From: Acanthaster planci
Taxonomy: Eukaryota > Echinodermata > Asteroidea > Valvatida > Acanthasteridae
DNA: 44,301 bases
NCBI RefSeq assembly: GCF_001949145.1
Contig: NW_019091394.1
Span: forward strand, 126,001-170,301
Reading direction: 5' to 3'
Under the pieces are notes generated by a model, which saw nothing but the letters and a program-made list of their open reading frames with translations, made no database searches and was not told the DNA's origin. This document shows, one piece after another, positions 35,401-44,301 of this stretch; position 1 is the stretch's first letter; each line of letters begins with the position of its first letter. A program made the translations under genes and the position numbers.

Positions 35401-35678
35401 GTCCAGCTTCTGCCAGTGCAGCTTCAACAGCATACATGCCATCTCGTGCATCCAGTCGCCCAACTTCTTCCTATGCCACCAGTGGAACAAACCCTGGGCA
35501 GGGTAATATACCATCCTCACATCACTATCCAGCACCGCCAAGACCCACTTCATACTCTAATCCAGCTCCTGGCTATTCCCAGAGCCCTTTCCAGCCAAAA
35601 ACCTCTACATCGACCAAGAGTTCATCATCATCGGCAAGAACACCATCCTCAAAAGAGAAATCATGCAGCATACAGTAA
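26426..35678 (+). CDS. PARP12-like: PARP12/ZAP-like CCCH-WWE mono-ADP-ribosyltransferase with three WWE modules and a CaaX end, 12 exons
   Basis: Exons: 26426-26583, 27024-27656, 28032-28245, 28765-28997, 29236-29811, 30019-30244, 30873-31123, 31242-32090, 32946-33138, 33497-33723, 34059-34274, 34820-35678. All joins are GT-AG with matching phase, giving 1544 residues. Domains: CCCH finger 1 (C30, C40, C46, H50); finger 2 (C52, C60, C67, H71); three modules of degenerate finger plus two WWE domains (finger ligands C199/C207/H217, C538/C546/H558, C981/C989/H1001); a short coiled coil (about 846-873); a PARP catalytic domain (about 1195-1400) with H1280 (LFHGT), Y1314 (GKGSYFARD) and I1381 (IYVIFEKPQVYPEYLI); a Ser/Thr/Pro/Ala tail; and C-terminal CSIQ, a CaaX box. 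H-Y-I predicts mono-ADP-ribosylation. Human PARP12 has two WWE domains in about 700 residues. The family acts in stress and antiviral responses. The ATG has a fair Kozak context; a noncoding exon upstream is possible. Confidence 0.92.
27024..28997 (+). repeat. WWE module 1: three-exon cassette (exons 2-4) of the PARP gene
   Basis: Exons 27024-27656, 28032-28245 and 28765-28997 encode a linker, the finger KICSFYVRGNCKFASHPGFR-H, WWE1 (FQWQIFDG...), and WWE2 (WIWYWQYDN...SKLDF). The cassette enters and leaves in phase 2 and totals 1080 nt, so it can be duplicated without breaking the frame. The third Cys of the finger is replaced by Pro at the same spacing (C-X5-P-X3-H). In the F-x-x-M-x-Q part of WWE2 the Gln is Leu (LDFSQMTL). 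This is the most diverged copy at that ligand position. Confidence 0.9.
28570..28640. repeat. copy of the CTCAGGAGAA repeat in PARP intron 3
   Basis: The stretch reads TGTGTTTGGCCGGTCTTAAC, then CCTGCTCAGGAGAATGGAC. It resembles the left half of the palindromic repeat at 37003-37160 (TGTGTTTGGCC, then CAGCTCAGGAGAACGGAC). The right arm is not obvious here, so it is a half copy or a decayed one. Confidence 0.55.
29236..31123 (+). repeat. WWE module 2: three-exon cassette (exons 5-7) of the PARP gene
   Basis: Exons 29236-29811, 30019-30244 and 30873-31123 encode a Lys/Ser-rich linker, the finger ICIHFLHGSCTFSEQDHQQY-RH, WWE1 (FQWQILDG...) and WWE2 (WMWYWQNNIAGKW...WKLDFSKMKQ). Phases are the same as in modules 1 and 3, and the cassette is 1053 nt. 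The third finger Cys is missing, with two extra residues before the terminal His. The WWE2 Gln is kept (MKQ). Intron 6 (30245-30872) holds an AT-rich stretch and an unrelated open frame with no family features. Confidence 0.9.
31242..33723 (+). repeat. WWE module 3: three-exon cassette (exons 8-10) of the PARP gene
   Basis: Exons 31242-32090, 32946-33138 and 33497-33723 encode the longest linker (about 215 residues, Ser/Pro/Gln-rich with a short coiled coil), the finger YICPYFLRGRCIYEDDKYNH-KRH, WWE1 (YQWQFLDT...) and WWE2 (WTWYWLDERHKW...YTLDFDAMEQTN...VRRRPKF). This copy is closest to vertebrate PARP12 WWE2 and lies directly before the catalytic domain, as in PARP12. The cassette is 1269 nt, with the same 2-2, 2-0, 0-2 phases. 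It is separated from module 2 by an intron of only 118 bp. Confidence 0.9.
34059..35678 (+). other. PARP catalytic domain and prenylation-type tail (exons 11-12)
   Basis: Exons 34059-34274 and 34820-35678 encode the start of the catalytic fold (IKRIQNLELWEDFTR), the nicotinamide-pocket residues H1280 and Y1314 and the acceptor-loop I1381. After the last strand (PQVYPEYLIKYKEK) about 140 residues of low complexity follow, rich in Ser, Thr, Ala and Pro. The protein ends SSKEKSCSIQ at 35675; Cys1541 is four residues from the end. CSIQ fits the farnesyltransferase CaaX rule (X = Gln). Confidence 0.88.
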
Positions 35679-36080
35679 ACAATGGTTTAACACATTTAGT
35701 TATCCTCCATCCTCAAAGAGCAGTGAAGAAAGTGCTTTCGGCCAAATTTTTGAGTCCTTTTTCAAGGAACCTTTCATATTTGCATACAGTCAAACCAGGG
35801 TAAGGGAATCGAGTCGCATGTTCTTTGTACATGCTTTCAAATGGCATCCAAAGTAACAGTGGCTAGGTTGTACCTTTCTCAATCCTGCAAACTCCTCCAA
35901 AACCTCCTGGTGGCTTTTGATGAGCAATCTCTGAGTGGGTCAGGGACATTTATGAAAGGTACAAGCAAGTAATCAACAAGTAAAAAGGAACTGTATCTCT
36001 ACTGAATTCATGCTTTTATTATGAAGGGGCGTCAACTTGTCAGTGGTTAGCTTTCACATTAGACAGTATACAGTCAACAC

Positions 36081-36086
36081 AATAAA
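36081..36086 (+). terminator. candidate polyadenylation signal for the PARP gene
   Basis: AATAAA lies about 400 bp after the stop codon and is the first such hexamer on + after the gene. Confidence 0.45.
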
Positions 36087-37002
36087 TATGATTGCTTAGT
36101 AAAGTCAATTGTAAAATGCAAAAAAAAAAATCAATTTAGAAATGGTTCTGCATGAACAATTTCAAATAATTGAAGTTCCTTCCATCCACTGTACACTGGC
36201 ACACATTTCTAGCCATTATCATAAACAAGTGAAAGGATTTGTAAAGGATTTAAATTTACTTTCAAGGACTTTATTCTGCATTTGCAATTAGCATTTCTGA
36301 GTAGTTTATACAGGACTCTACTTTCTGGATATATTTGATTTCTTAACTTCTGTCTTAGCACTTGTGTGTATCTGTTGTCATTGTGTGGTTGGTTACTTAA
36401 AATGCAGGAAAGATACATACAGCCATTTAATTTCCATTTTTTCTACTGTGTTTTGAAAGTTTTCTTCTTTTTCATTTCTTCACTTAAAAATGGACTTCAA
36501 AGGCAGGATCATAATTGGCACAAATGTGTACATGGAAGGGAATTTCAGATGTTTTGTGACGTCGAATTTGTTTTGCTGTTGTATTGACCTGGAATTAGAG
36601 CCAGCCTTCATTTGTAGATGATATACCCTTCTTGTGAAACATTGTCTTCATATGAACTGTTCGGAAAATAAGTTTTCGAAATTGGGAAATATGCCTTGAT
36701 TGCCGCTTTCAATCAAATGGGAAAGATTTAAGGATTTTGTCCCTGACTGAGATGAGCGTGCAACTTAAAATGCATGTTAGTACATGTATATGTTATTATA
36801 TTCAAAAGATTATTGTAGCAGGTTTGTGAAGTAAGTTTTGATAAGTTAATGTGCAAAATTAATTTTAAAAACTGTGTTTTCAAACTGACATTTGGACAAT
36901 CTGATATTTACAAGTCGTATAGACATTCATTACGTCATTGGTGGCATGTAGTGATATTGAGGTCAGTAGTATGGTGCTGTTCACTGCCAAAGGGTTACAA
37001 CT

Positions 37003-37160
37003 AAGGGAATAAATTTGTGTTTGGCCTAAAATGTGTGTTGAAGACCAGCTCAGGAGAACGGACGTGACTAATGCCCTCATCCTGCAGCTCGGACGTTATC
37101 AGCATTCAGTCTCCTGAACTGGTCTTAAGTAAGACCGACCAAGCAAATATTTATTCCCTT
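37003..37160. repeat. 158-bp palindromic repeat, probable MITE
   Basis: The left arm AAGGGAATAAATTTGTGTTT ... GACCAGCTCAGGAGA is matched by the reverse complement of the right arm, AAGGGAATAAATATTTGCTT ... GACCAGTTCAGGAGA. The arms cover about 55 bp each around a 45-bp centre. A related half copy lies in PARP intron 3 (28570-28640), so this is a dispersed family. No clear target duplication is seen. Confidence 0.7.
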
Positions 37161-37630
37161 TCATAAATATCTTTATAGTAAGAGAGTCAAAAGAAGTCAA
37201 TATATAACAGATTTCCAGCCATTTTGTTCTTTAATTTTACTTTCATTTTCCCAAACATCCCCGTCCATTTTATTTCATAGTTGTCAAAAAGAATGTGCTT
37301 ATATGGACTTGGCACGCACGTAGTGAGCTGCATGCATACAGATTCTTGACCTGGTATACCGTCTCATATCCAGGTACCAGTGTGTGATTTATGCAGCAGG
37401 AGTTGTCACTTCTCAGCGGGTATTATCAGGTTAATACACCGTCAAGATGCATGTTGTTAAATAGGGTGACTGAGGCATTTATGAATGGTATATAAAAGGC
37501 CAAATTTAGCAGAACGGTAAGATGAAATCATTTGAACAGTAGATTTAACTTCAGATTGATTACTGCATGCAAGGCTTCTAGTAAAAGTTATTGAGCTAAT
37601 GAAATTTACCTTCATTTTGTGATATAAAAT

Positions 37631-37690
37631 GGAGTTTGCAAATGTGACTGCGAGTTTGCAAATGTGAATGTGAGTTTGCAAATGTGAATG
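37631..37690. repeat. 20-bp tandem repeat, three copies
   Basis: The unit GGAGTTTGCAAATGTGACTG repeats three times with exact 20-bp spacing (37631, 37651, 37671) and one to two changes per copy. Confidence 0.85.
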
Positions 37691-37736
37691 CACATTTATG
37701 AATTAGTGATTGCTTTTCATTTCTGGTATAGCATGG

Positions 37737-38585
37737 GCCCATCCTAGCAGTCTATTTAAATTTGGCCCCAAAATTGTTGTCTCCAAATAACTTCATTTCA
37801 TAATTTTAAATAATTTTATGAATTGAATGGAAAATGATGATTTTTTAAAAATTGGGGAAAATGCATGAAAATTACAACATTTTGCAAGGGGTTAACCTTG
37901 CAATTTTATTGAAATTTTGCCTCAAAAATGACATCTCCAAATCCTATCTAAGGGCTCAATCAGGTTAAATTGAAGAAATTTTAGTTTTAGGGGCTTATTA
38001 TGTGGTTTGAGTGGGAAAATGAAGATTTTTAAATTGGGGGAAATAAATGAAAAAAATTCTACAATTTACACCTTGCACTCCTTATTTACATTTTGTAAAA
38101 AAAATACCCTTATTCTGTATGACTCAAAGGGGAAACAAAAAGAGATTCTATAATCTGAGTGATCAGTTAATGAGTTCAATTAAGTAAATTTAAACTGGAA
38201 AAATTGGGTGAAATTCTAAAATTTTGAAAGGGATAAACTTGTAGTGTGATTAAACTTTTGCTCTCAAAAGACTGCGGGCATTTTCAATTTTAGTTAATTA
38301 TTTATGAAGTTGTATGGACGAATGAGGATTTTTAAATTGGGGGAAAATGGATGAAATTTTATAAAACTTCAAGGGGTTAATCTTGTAATTTAAAAAAAAT
38401 CTGGCCTCAAAATGACATCTCAAATTCCTTTTCAATGGCTAAGTAACAGAAAGCTGAAGAGATATAACAGTTTTAGGGTATTACTTTATGCAAAAATGAG
38501 GATATTAAAATTGGAATATTTTTAATGCAAGGGTTAACCTCGTAAGTTTAAAATTTGGTCCCAGAAATGACCTATCTTCATTTTT
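37737..38585. repeat. decayed tandem array of about five units of 150-195 bp
   Basis: The landmarks GATTTTTAAATTGGGGGAAA, CAAGGGGTTAACCTTG and CCTCAAAAATGACATCTC recur in the same order starting near 37737, 37828, 38023, 38187, 38328 and 38503. Units differ by many substitutions and indels. The array is AT-rich and noncoding. It looks like an old local duplication series or a relic satellite. Confidence 0.65.
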
Positions 38586-40701
38586 GTTTCCGGAGGCTCA
38601 GGCTCAAAAGGCTCAAAATTTTCTTAGAATTCGAACCCAACATGGCTTGTTTCCAAATCTTTCCAAACAGCTCATACTCATACCTTGTACTTTCCAATTT
38701 GATGTTGCTATGGGAACAACACTCATTTTGGGTACAAATTAAGAAAGGAGTGAAAACAAACAGGCAGAATTAGAGGCCAGACTGAAATTACACATTCACT
38801 GAGCAGGAATCTTTCTCCAGAGTGTGTGTGATTGCCGGCACCCCCACACATTTATTTATTTTGTATTACATTTAAAATTCCATTTTTTACTTCAAATACA
38901 AGGCCATATTGGCATTTTCAGCCAAATGCATTCCACAATTAATGTACAAAGTAGAAAGTGACCGTTTGCAATTAAAATAAATAGCAATGATGTAAAATTA
39001 AAAACAATGACAGCAGACTAACCTCTCTGATAGATATTTTGCTGTTTTCTTGATTGGCTGGCTCATTTTTCAGTATTCCTGATTTAAAGGGTCAGCCTCC
39101 ACTGCATTAAAGGGACAATTTCTTTAATAGGAAAGTTGGGAATGAGTCATTGGGACAAACATTTGTCCTGATCAGGTCTATGCCCCCTCCCCACACGTCT
39201 ATATGTCAATATGTGTCCTCCCCAGTGACAAGTGTGGATGTTCACAAATATGTATACAGAATACAGGTACTTTTTTCCCCTGAAATTACACAATTTCTAT
39301 CAACGAACCTTTGTATAACTGGCTGCGCTAGGCTGCGATCTCCTTGAGGTGCTTCAGTAACCACAGTTAAGGCTAATGTTTGTCAGTAATGTTCACTTGG
39401 TCTTGACAAACTGATTAAACATAAGAAAAATTCAAGCAAAATTCACCAAAGTATTATTCCACTTAATTATTCTACTGAATGTTGAGTGTTCTTTTGCCAG
39501 TGTTTCAGGAAGGCTGAAGTTGGATCTGACAAGAAATCTTGAGGAAAAAGAACAGCACCCAGAAACGAATTAAAAATGAAGAATTTGAACGCTCTCCCCC
39601 CCTTTTTTTAAAGTGATTTTACTGTCCATACCTGGAACAACTGAGCCAGGCTTCAAGAAATTATGGTTTAATAAATAATGATATATACATAAAAATGACT
39701 ACAATTGTATATGACGGATGCAAATCTTCTGTTAATATGCTGCAACATCTCCTTTACGTCTTCACCAATTTGCATACTTTTTTCTTCATTCTTTTGATCT
39801 CAAAAACTGCTTATTTCAAATGATTTGTCATGTTCTTCTACTGCTGTGGACGATCTGCAGCAAAACAAACAGAGAAATCCTCTGAAAGGAGCAAGTTTTT
39901 CATTGATCCAAAAGTGTGATTTGTTTTTTCTACAAAATAAATCGTGCAATTCCATTTCCCCCAATGCAGGAAAAGTCTTTTCAATTTTACCCAGCACTTG
40001 CTGGCAGTTTTGGGACTTCATTACAGGAATTGGACAAAGACAATGTTTGCGTGGTTCTAGACTTGTCCAATATCAGTCCAGGCAATTTCAACTCAAAGAG
40101 TTTATTGAGTAATTGAAGTGCACAGTGATCATATTTTCAAGTTATTATTTTTTTACCTCATACAGCGATTTAAGATACGCTCTATCATTCTTTGGAAAAA
40201 AAATCACTGAAAGCAAGATGTTACTGGTTATGCATCAAAAATGATCAAATCATTACCATAAATTTAACCTCCAGGCATTACACAAAGTGCCAGTTGGAGT
40301 TTACCTAATTAGTTTCTGACCAAAAATATCAGTAAAAAAAAAAACAATTTTGCAGCCTCTGACGATATACAACAACAAAAAAACCTGACAAAAAAACCTG
40401 ACTCTGACAGGCTCTACAGCTTAAGAGAGAAGATTTGATGACAAATATTAAAAGCCTGGCGAGAGGGGAATTTTTCAATAGTGTAGCAATTGAAATCAGA
40501 AGGGTGTGTCTGGACTGTAGAAATCTTTAGAACCAAAAAACTTGGCAATTAGAGTGATGGTCATGATACCTTAACAAGTAATTTATGCATATATTCACGG
40601 TCAAGGTATAAGTATTCCAAACATGCCAGCAAATTGCATGAGTATCGGCAGTGATGGCTCCGCCCACAAACCAGGCCATAATCAGGTGACTAATTTACAT
40701 C

Positions 40702-40707
40702 TTTATT
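40702..40707 (-). terminator. candidate polyadenylation signal for the LRCH gene
   Basis: TTTATT on + (AATAAA on -) lies about 1.2 kb beyond the LRCH stop codon. The 3' UTR (40708-41880) shows no other feature. Other TTTATT copies lie further left (near 38851). Confidence 0.35.
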
Positions 40708-41880
40708 AAAGGTGCACAACCCTTCGAAGCTCGGACAAGATGACTTAGTATGACTGCCATCGACATGAGACACACACACAAAAATCTGAAAGTGTGCACA
40801 CACTTATTTAAGGCTTGTGGATAGTTATATGAAACAATATTTACACTCATGTACAGTGTCATTTTTTTGTACAATCACGGGCAGAAGAATAAACCGAACA
40901 GAGACAATCCTGTGCATATGTTATATCTACACCATTATAAGAAAAGGGTAATAACCGAGGCATATACACCTATAAATAAGTAGCAACAGCAGCTATAAAC
41001 AAAAAACAAAACCCAAATATTCTCATGCTACATGGAACAAGGTCTGAGCAATATGTACACTTTACAGATAAGAACCTTGAATTTTCAGAGAAATTAAAAA
41101 AAAAAAGTCCATTTAAAGTTTTTGATCCAGTCAAATTAAGATCAACATAAATAAGTTCAGACATTGATTGCGATTGAGAAGTGGTATACTGGACCTTGGC
41201 TTTGTCTGAAGATGATTCCTCCCGGTACATCTGGACCTTTGCTGTTATCATCAATTAAACCAGTTCACAAACAACCCCAAATCCCGTAAATATATGCAAA
41301 TTAGACATTCAAGTAAAACTTTCGCTCCAAATATTTCCACATTTCTAAAATGACACTCAATTTGAAAGATTTCCTTGTCAGGTCTGTCCATTGTGTATAT
41401 GTGTTAGGGAAAATAACAAATAGATTCTTGAGAGGACAGAACAAAATGAAAAAAGGTGGACAATGTTGTAAGGATACTGGTCCCAAAGTCATAACTTAAA
41501 ATGTGTAAAAGAAAAAAATGAATTGGCGTACAGTAGATTTCAGAGCATTATGGTTTGCAAGCTTAAAGATTTACCAAAATGACTGGCAATGGAATTCCCA
41601 CATTTCTCTTAAATTACCAACTATACAGCAAGAAGCTTTAGAATTACTCTTAAAATGCAGACTTTGACAAAATAACGCTTACCGTCTGTATGTGCCGAAT
41701 GTCTGACATCTACAGAAACAAATGGCATTTGGGTTTCTCAAGACCAACCCCCCATCCACACCACTGTTTTGCAAGTGCAGCTGGGCTTGAAGTAAGGAAG
41801 AGAAATGTTGGAAATGACATTTGGCACGACTACAGACACTTAAAAATGACGCAAACAACACTACTGTGCCTTGTGTATAA

Positions 41881-44301
41881 TCATACCGCCGATGATAGTT
41901 TGTGATGTGATGGGGTATTAGCTAGCAAGGATTGAACGGTTGCCGCCACCTTCACAAGTCCTTTGCCCTCTAGGATATCAGCTGACGTGCAGAGCTTTTC
42001 CTGTAGGATGAGAAGGAACAAGGATACTGAACTCAAGGTTCTCCATAGACACAAGACCCTCCACAAAGCTTCAGAAACAGTGAGTGTAGAAAACGACTGC
42101 TGAATGCAAGGCTACATCCCAACATTTTGGGGTGTGGTTAGTTAGTCTGGATTCAAGATATCACTGGTCGCAACAACTGACACTGCAGTGTGTGAAGGGG
42201 GAGCCACTGTTGTGACAAATACTTGCTTCCAGTCTTGACAAAACTGGTGCGTCTCTCAAGGCAACTTTTGCACATACTTCATGCACATGCATTTTGCACC
42301 TCAGGTTTTGCGCAGACAGTCCAGCAAATTTCTCTAATAGAGTCCCATCAACAAGTTCCTCTCAAAGTGGCAAAGTGAGCTGCCAGGAAGTGGGAAGAGG
42401 GAGCATAACCTAAAAGTGGCTGTCTTGACTGAAGACTACTCACAGCCAGCATGGTTAATGTCCACACTCGGCACAAACATGAAAACTCTATCAAAAGTCA
42501 CTATTCTCTACCATGCTGTCTATCACCAGGAACTTTTGTCTACTCACCCCAGGCACACCTGCATTGCTACAAGCCTTCAGGAAATTCTCAACATTTCTCC
42601 GACATTTCGCTGATGACAGTTTAGGCTGTGGAATGCACAACATTTGAATGTATTCCAGATTAGATCATGAACAAAGTAACTTAAACCTATAAAAACTACC
42701 ATTTGATTCCTGTCTTCTTTTTTAGGGAGGGGGGGATGAATCTACAAATCAGTCTTGCAAGAACCCGTTTGTAACGACCTGTCTTTCTTTTGCCAATTGA
42801 TGGTGCACTTCAGCTCAGAGCAGATTATATTGTTAAAATGTGTCCAACAATTACAATCTCTAGGGCAAATATGCCATTGTGGTGTCTAGGTTTTTTCTTT
42901 CTTTTCAGCATGATTTTTTACAGCAGCATTTTGGCTTCGGGACTACGTACCACTGCAGGTGATGGTACGTGGATGGTAGGCACAGCGTGGGGGAACACGT
43001 TATTCATGAAATGGCACAACACCACCCCGTCCTCCAAAGCACCTGGTATATCATCGGGCAGGGTGACCTTTAACCTTGCCTCAATGCACTGTGGGATACA
43101 GAGAAAAGAAACAAGATATGCTCCATAGGGTTGCTAAAATTCTGAAGAGTTAAAAACAGGACCATGACTATCAACGATACGGTTAGATGAACAAACATAC
43201 TAATGTGCAATGTAATTCAACCTAAACCCTTTTGACAAAATCCAAAACTCTGATGTGTTCTGTAACCAGCAGGTAAAACCGTTTGGATTAGAGAAAAACT
43301 AAGCACAAAGTCCCATGTAATGTGCCAACAACTGGGTGCAAACAGTCCTCAATCCATCAAGATCTTATAGAAACACAGAGTTTAGACTTTGGTAGACATA
43401 AGGAACTTTGGTTTTAAACAATAAATACATGGTTTGATATCTCAATTTCTAAGGCATCAGGTGAAATGAGTTAAGTTGATCTATCTTCCCAACTACATTC
43501 CATTGAGTTCTACAGGTACGTCAACCTTCCCACTGCAAAGCTTATTAAAAAGCAACACAGACGCTTTCAACAACTGTTCAATCTTGATAAAGCAGTTACT
43601 TTCTCTGGCAAAAACAAAAACATGCATCAACCATTCTAGACAAAGCCATACCCCTTACATATTATTTGTGAACAAAAACAAGTAAAAGGCAGAAAGAAAT
43701 AAAAGACATGTAATTTATCTGTTTCATGTAAAGGAGCATTCTCTTTCTAAGTTATAACATACATGTAATTACCAAACAATCCATAAACTTTCAACATTGA
43801 ATACAGACACTTTGACAGCCAAGTTAGTTTACGGGAATGAAAGCATGGCTTATCAATAAAAAACTTTGCAAAGATACAATGGCAAAAGATGCAAAGAAAG
43901 ATAACAGACCACAATATGACAACAATGTAGGGTTACGCGAGCAATGCATTAGAAGATGTCAGCTACATTGTACACAAAACAATACATTAACGGAACACGG
44001 TAACTACAGTTGCCTCTGTTACAAAAAGTTGTACTGAAATTATGAAACAAGCTTCACAAGGGAAATCTGCCTCAAGTCCTGTCCTTAGTTCCAACTACAC
44101 CAACTTATCATGAATCCTTTTCACATGCTTGGAACCCACGACTAGCTCTTTGTCACTGACTCTCATGCAAGTCCTGACCAAAAAAAAAAGAAAAAAAGTG
44201 CACCACAGTCTGGCTCAAAACTCACCTTCCTCATCTGATCTATTGTGTTTATATCCGACACGGATTGGTAACTGCTCATCCAATTAGGTTTCAACTGAAC
44301 A
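41881..44301 (-). CDS. LRCH: LRCH protein (leucine-rich repeats and calponin homology domain), C-terminal four exons; 5' part outside window
   Basis: Exons on -: 44226 to beyond 44301, 42951-43088, 42548-42625 and 41881-42000 (stop at 41881-41883). All junctions are phase 0 and GT-AG. The peptide reads DINTIDQMRK, then CIEARLKVTLPDDIPGALED, GVVLCHFMNNVFPHAVPTIH, VPSPAV, PKLSSAKCRRNVENFLKACS, and EKLCTSADILEGKGLVKVAA with TVQSLL. This is the single C-terminal CH domain of LRCH1-4, in which ALxDGVVLCHLxNxxRPRSV, IHVPSPAVPKL, KCRRNVENFL and GLVKV are signature segments. LRCH proteins are cortical scaffolds that bind DOCK-family exchange factors and actin-linked partners. The N-terminal leucine-rich repeats must lie right of the window. 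The last ~12 residues (TPSHHKLSSAV) are not conserved. The protein ends normally, so only the 5' side is cut by the window. Confidence 0.93.

Larger units (their letters stand above)
35679..41880. other. intergenic region between the PARP and LRCH genes
   Basis: No coding exon is recognised in 6.2 kb. The 3' UTR of the PARP gene probably ends near 36100 (AATAAA at 36081). The LRCH 3' UTR on - probably ends near 40700. Between them lie a palindromic repeat (37003-37160), a 20-bp tandem repeat (37631-37690) and a decayed array of about 150-195 bp units (37737-38585). Short frames at 38555-38773 and 39825-40112 show no family features. Confidence 0.55.

Overview
This is animal nuclear DNA: genes are split by GT-AG introns, intergenic space is wide and AT-rich, and decayed transposons are common. 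The protein set, the low-GC background and the repeat style suggest a marine invertebrate deuterostome, perhaps an echinoderm. The species call is an inference and is weak.

Left part (1-9100). The last two coding exons of an SLC25A14/SLC25A30-type mitochondrial carrier lie on + at 422-983. They face, tail to tail, a complete four-exon EMC5/MMGT1 gene on - at 4229-8180. I rebuilt EMC5 (121 residues) from splice sites and similarity to the family. Its first intron is packed with transposable elements: a hairpin, two related elements with 16-bp subterminal repeats (5888-7119 and 7249-7896), and the 3' end of a non-LTR retrotransposon nested in the first. A hAT-like MITE with an 8-bp target duplication (8468-9072) sits just upstream of the EMC5 start.

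Middle part (9100-26400). Two intronless, GC-rich, rhodopsin-class GPCR genes lie in tandem on + (15088-16101 and 19475-20527). They are close paralogues. The space around them is AT-rich and holds a TATA box with a probable 5' UTR exon, a 530-bp inverted-repeat transposon (22898-23427), an RNA-hairpin-like inverted repeat and short tandem repeats.

Right part (26400-44301). A twelve-exon gene on + (26426-35678) encodes a 1544-residue PARP12/ZAP-like protein. It has two N-terminal CCCH fingers, then three tandem copies of a [degenerate zinc finger-WWE-WWE] module, a PARP domain with an H-Y-I triad, a long Ser/Thr/Pro tail and a C-terminal CaaX box (CSIQ). Each module is encoded by the same phase-matched three-exon cassette, so the protein grew by exon-cassette triplication. 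This is the most interesting system in the window: an apparently active mono-ADP-ribosyltransferase with an expanded ADP-ribose-sensing scaffold and a predicted lipid anchor, probably linked to innate immunity. After about 6 kb of repeat-rich intergenic DNA, the C-terminal exons of an LRCH gene (calponin-homology domain) lie on - at 41881-44301 and run off the right edge.

SLC25A14/30, MMGT1 and LRCH genes are also linked in vertebrates (human Xq and 13q14), so the gene order probably preserves an old deuterostome linkage.
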